Assembly: GCA_002298165.1 (NCBI GenBank)
Contig: DBMI01000086.1
Location: 1-22,505, forward strand
Length of the DNA: 22,505 nt
Direction of reading: 5' to 3'
DNA from: Desulfarculales bacterium UBA702
GTDB taxonomy: Bacteria > Desulfobacterota > Syntrophobacteria > Syntrophobacterales > Syntrophobacteraceae
Every line of letters starts with the position of its first letter. The stretch's first letter is position 1. Both the position numbers and the translations under genes were made by a program. A model generated the notes under the pieces. It saw only the letters and a list, made by a program, of their open reading frames with translations. It had not been told where the DNA came from and did not search any database. Of the stretch, positions 22,455 to 22,505 are shown piece by piece.

Positions 22455-22505
22455 TTACATTGCTTTGACTAAAAAGAAGAAGGTCAACAGAGTGATGACG
22501 CCAAT
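22455..22505 (-). CDS. C-terminal end of membrane anchor subunit (cytochrome b, SdhC/FrdC), partial
   Basis: The last 16 codons before a TAA at 22455-22457 read IGVITLLTFFFLVKAM on the minus strand, a hydrophobic helix end. The position directly upstream of the flavoprotein gene, with its stop 10 bases from the flavoprotein TTG, fits the diheme cytochrome b anchor of the three-gene C-A-B operon. The rest lies outside the window. Identity rests on gene order and hydrophobicity only. Confidence 0.65.
   Translation of the reverse strand: MGVITLLTFFFLVKAM

Overview
The window reads as a chromosomal segment of a strictly or mostly anaerobic bacterium, most likely from the Desulfobacterota (old Deltaproteobacteria; a Syntrophobacter-like relative would fit). 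The reasons are indirect. There is a three-subunit succinate dehydrogenase/fumarate reductase in the order anchor-flavoprotein-iron-sulfur protein. A thiolase / 3-hydroxyacyl-CoA dehydrogenase / acyl-CoA dehydrogenase operon is present. The biotin synthase has the cysteine pattern of anaerobe enzymes. The gaps between genes are rich in palindromic repeats. No rRNA, tRNA, CRISPR array, transposase or phage gene is visible.

Layout. 1-130 holds nested palindromes. 131-911 (minus) carries two small, AT-rich membrane proteins of unknown function. 912-1372 is a repeat-filled gap. 1373-2089 (minus) is a fumarylacetoacetate-hydrolase-family enzyme. 2223-2789 (minus) is a secreted DUF4412-like protein, and 2977-3291 (plus) a DUF167 protein. 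After a 460-base gap, 3754-7026 (plus) is an operon for short-chain acyl-CoA oxidation or its reverse: thiolase, 3-hydroxybutyryl-CoA dehydrogenase and butyryl-CoA-type dehydrogenase. 7027-7469 is a second repeat-filled gap. 7470-11247 (minus) is a two-gene unit: a 1000-residue membrane protein with a C-terminal TPR region, followed by a family 2 glycosyltransferase. 11248-11828 holds a third copy of the same intergenic repeat. 11829-14584 (minus) encodes a low-affinity iron permease-like protein and RecD2. 14810-15649 (plus) encodes a 72-residue basic protein and a gamma-glutamylcyclotransferase-like protein. 15656-17144 (minus) encodes a ferritin-like protein and a second DUF4412 protein. 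17441-18415 (plus) is bioB, preceded by a BirA-like palindrome. 18416-19196 is a long gap. 19197-19703 (plus) is a DUF1097 membrane protein. 19800-22505 (minus) is the succinate dehydrogenase/fumarate reductase operon, whose anchor subunit is cut by the window edge.

How the genes work together. The acyl-CoA operon and the succinate/fumarate complex are the metabolic core. They link beta-oxidation-type reactions and the succinate-fumarate couple to the quinone pool, as expected in a fatty-acid-oxidising or fermenting anaerobe. The enoyl-CoA hydratase and electron-transfer flavoprotein this pathway needs are not in the window. The glycosyltransferase plus large membrane protein looks like an envelope glycan or lipid-glycosylation unit. 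The rest is housekeeping (RecD2, BioB, DUF167) or hypothetical.

No clearly new defence or mobile system is seen. The items most worth a second look are the dispersed intergenic repeat family (three copies), the PTPS-related/TPR plus glycosyltransferase pair, the BioB variant lacking the usual first [2Fe-2S] cysteine, the BirA-like site, and the structured leader before the 72-residue protein.
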